From Deltaproteobacteria bacterium (GTDB lineage Bacteria > Desulfobacterota > Desulfobacteria > Desulfobacterales > Desulfobacteraceae), in contig QMMT01000140.1 in NCBI GenBank assembly GCA_003647385.1, positions 1 to 6,233 on the forward strand: 6,233 nucleotides of DNA. Direction: 5' to 3'. Below are positions 5,513 through 6,233 of the stretch, piece by piece. Below the pieces are notes generated by a model. That model was not told the DNA's origin. It searched no databases and saw only the letters and a program-made list of their open reading frames with translations. Every line of letters begins with the position of its first letter. Position 1 is the first letter of the stretch. Made by a program: the position numbers and the translations under genes.

Positions 5513-6233
5513 TCAAGCGGGCAGCTCAATAATAAATTTTGCACCTTTGGGTTTATTGTCTTGAACTCTTATTACACCATTATGATCAGAAATGATAGAG
5601 TGGACAATGGCAAGACCCAGTCCCATGCCTGATTTCTTAGTGGAAAAATAAGGCTCAAATAATTTGGTTTTTTCTTTATCAGATATGCCCTTACCGTTGT
5701 CGACAATTTCAATTCTCACAATTTTTAAAATTTCATCATAAGAAACATCAAATAGGATCATACCGTCTTTATTTACCGCATAAACGGCATTGTCCATCAG
5801 GTTGATAAATGCCTGTTTCATATGCTGATGACCCAATTTTAATATGGGAATATTTGGGGCAAACCTGGATCTGATATCTACATTTTCAAGGCCTTCTTTG
5901 TATAAAGCAATCGTTTCAAGAATAATGTTTTCAATTCTGCATTGGGCAACATTTGCATCGGGAAATTTTGCAAATGCGGAAAACTGGTTGACAAGATTTC
6001 TGATCAGGTCCACGTGTTCAACAATCGTATCTGCGCAATTGACAAAAATTTCGTCATTAATGGTTTTACCATACTTTCGCTTTAGCCGCTGGGCTGACAA
6101 CTTAATGGGTGTTAAGGGATTTTTTACTTCGTGGGCAATTCTCCTTGCAACCTCTCTCCATGCAGCGACTCGCTGAGCTTTTTCAAGTTCGGTGACATCA
6201 TCAAAGACCAATACAGCGCCCACATTTTTATCC
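5513..6233 (-). CDS. ntrY: NtrY-type sensor histidine kinase, 5' partial
   Basis: C-terminal part of a sensor kinase that autophosphorylates on His and passes phosphate to the adjacent NtrX-type regulator. The frame is open to the window edge (codons for D-K-N precede a GTG at 6221-6223), so the GTG is not the true start; the missing part in this family holds membrane helices, HAMP and PAS. Numbering from the GTG: the end of the PAS domain (GAVLVFDDVTELEKAQ), a DHp helix with phospho-acceptor H31 in the NtrY-typical AWREVARRIAHEVKNPLTPI stretch, then HATPase with N box N141/N145, G1 box DNGKG (175-179), F box FEPYF (189-193) and G2 box GMGLG (199-203). All catalytic boxes are intact and the C-terminus is complete. 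The signal sensed lies in the missing part and cannot be judged. Confidence 0.9.
   Translation of the reverse strand, partial: DKNVGAVLVFDDVTELEKAQRVAAWREVARRIAHEVKNPLTPIKLSAQRLKRKYGKTINDEIFVNCADTIVEHVDLIRNLVNQFSAFAKFPDANVAQCRIENIILETIALYKEGLENVDIRSRFAPNIPILKLGHQHMKQAFINLMDNAVYAVNKDGMILFDVSYDEILKIVRIEIVDNGKGISDKEKTKLFEPYFSTKKSGMGLGLAIVHSIISDHNGVIRVQDNKPKGAKFIIELPA

Noticed and set aside
5844..6176. 110-codon open frame on the + strand
   Set aside because: Antisense to the conserved ntrY DHp and ATPase region; the coding evidence on the - strand is decisive.
6221..6223. GTG as the start of a short soluble histidine kinase
   Set aside because: Codons upstream remain open to the edge and the translated start is the end of a PAS domain, so the gene is truncated by the window.

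Overview
The window looks like chromosome of an AT-rich, probably anaerobic bacterium of the Desulfobacterota, most likely a Desulfobacterales-type sulfate reducer. This is inferred from the ntrY-ntrX-rsmD-coaD order, the 'two-CW' cysteine domains and the hemerythrin protein. No rRNA or phylogenetic marker confirms it. There are no tRNAs, CRISPR arrays, insertion sequences or phage genes, and coding density is very high.

Left half, + strand (1-3040): three closely spaced genes that read as one operon. The first is a hemerythrin-like di-iron protein whose 5' end is cut by the window edge. After 26 nt comes a cytosolic protein with an N-terminal two-CW cysteine domain, a cyclic-nucleotide-binding-like domain and a Ser/Thr kinase domain. 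Directly abutting it (TAAATG) is a PPM/PP2C-type Ser/Thr phosphatase with the same two-CW domain. The kinase and phosphatase domains are unrelated, yet both genes carry the same roughly 80-residue cysteine module, alignable without gaps. This suggests a matched kinase/phosphatase pair that reads one input, plausibly redox, metal or oxygen/NO related given the hemerythrin neighbour. It is the most interesting system here.

Right half, - strand (about 3060-6233, read right to left): the 3' part of an NtrY-type sensor histidine kinase (cut by the right edge), an NtrX-type sigma-54 AAA+ response regulator whose GAFTGA loop reads GAFEEA, rsmD (16S rRNA m2G966 methyltransferase) and coaD (phosphopantetheine adenylyltransferase). 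Spacings of 30, 6 and 16 nt suggest one transcript, with its promoter outside the window.

The two operons converge at about 3041-3083. coaD reaches its normal end at a run of eight C followed by eight A (coding strand). In the frame as given it then reads on for about 63 codons, antisense into the phosphatase gene. A one-base change in the run would restore a stop at a normal length, so a homopolymer error or slippage site is likely. A 14-bp palindrome flanked by A and T tracts between the operons may act as a weak bidirectional terminator.
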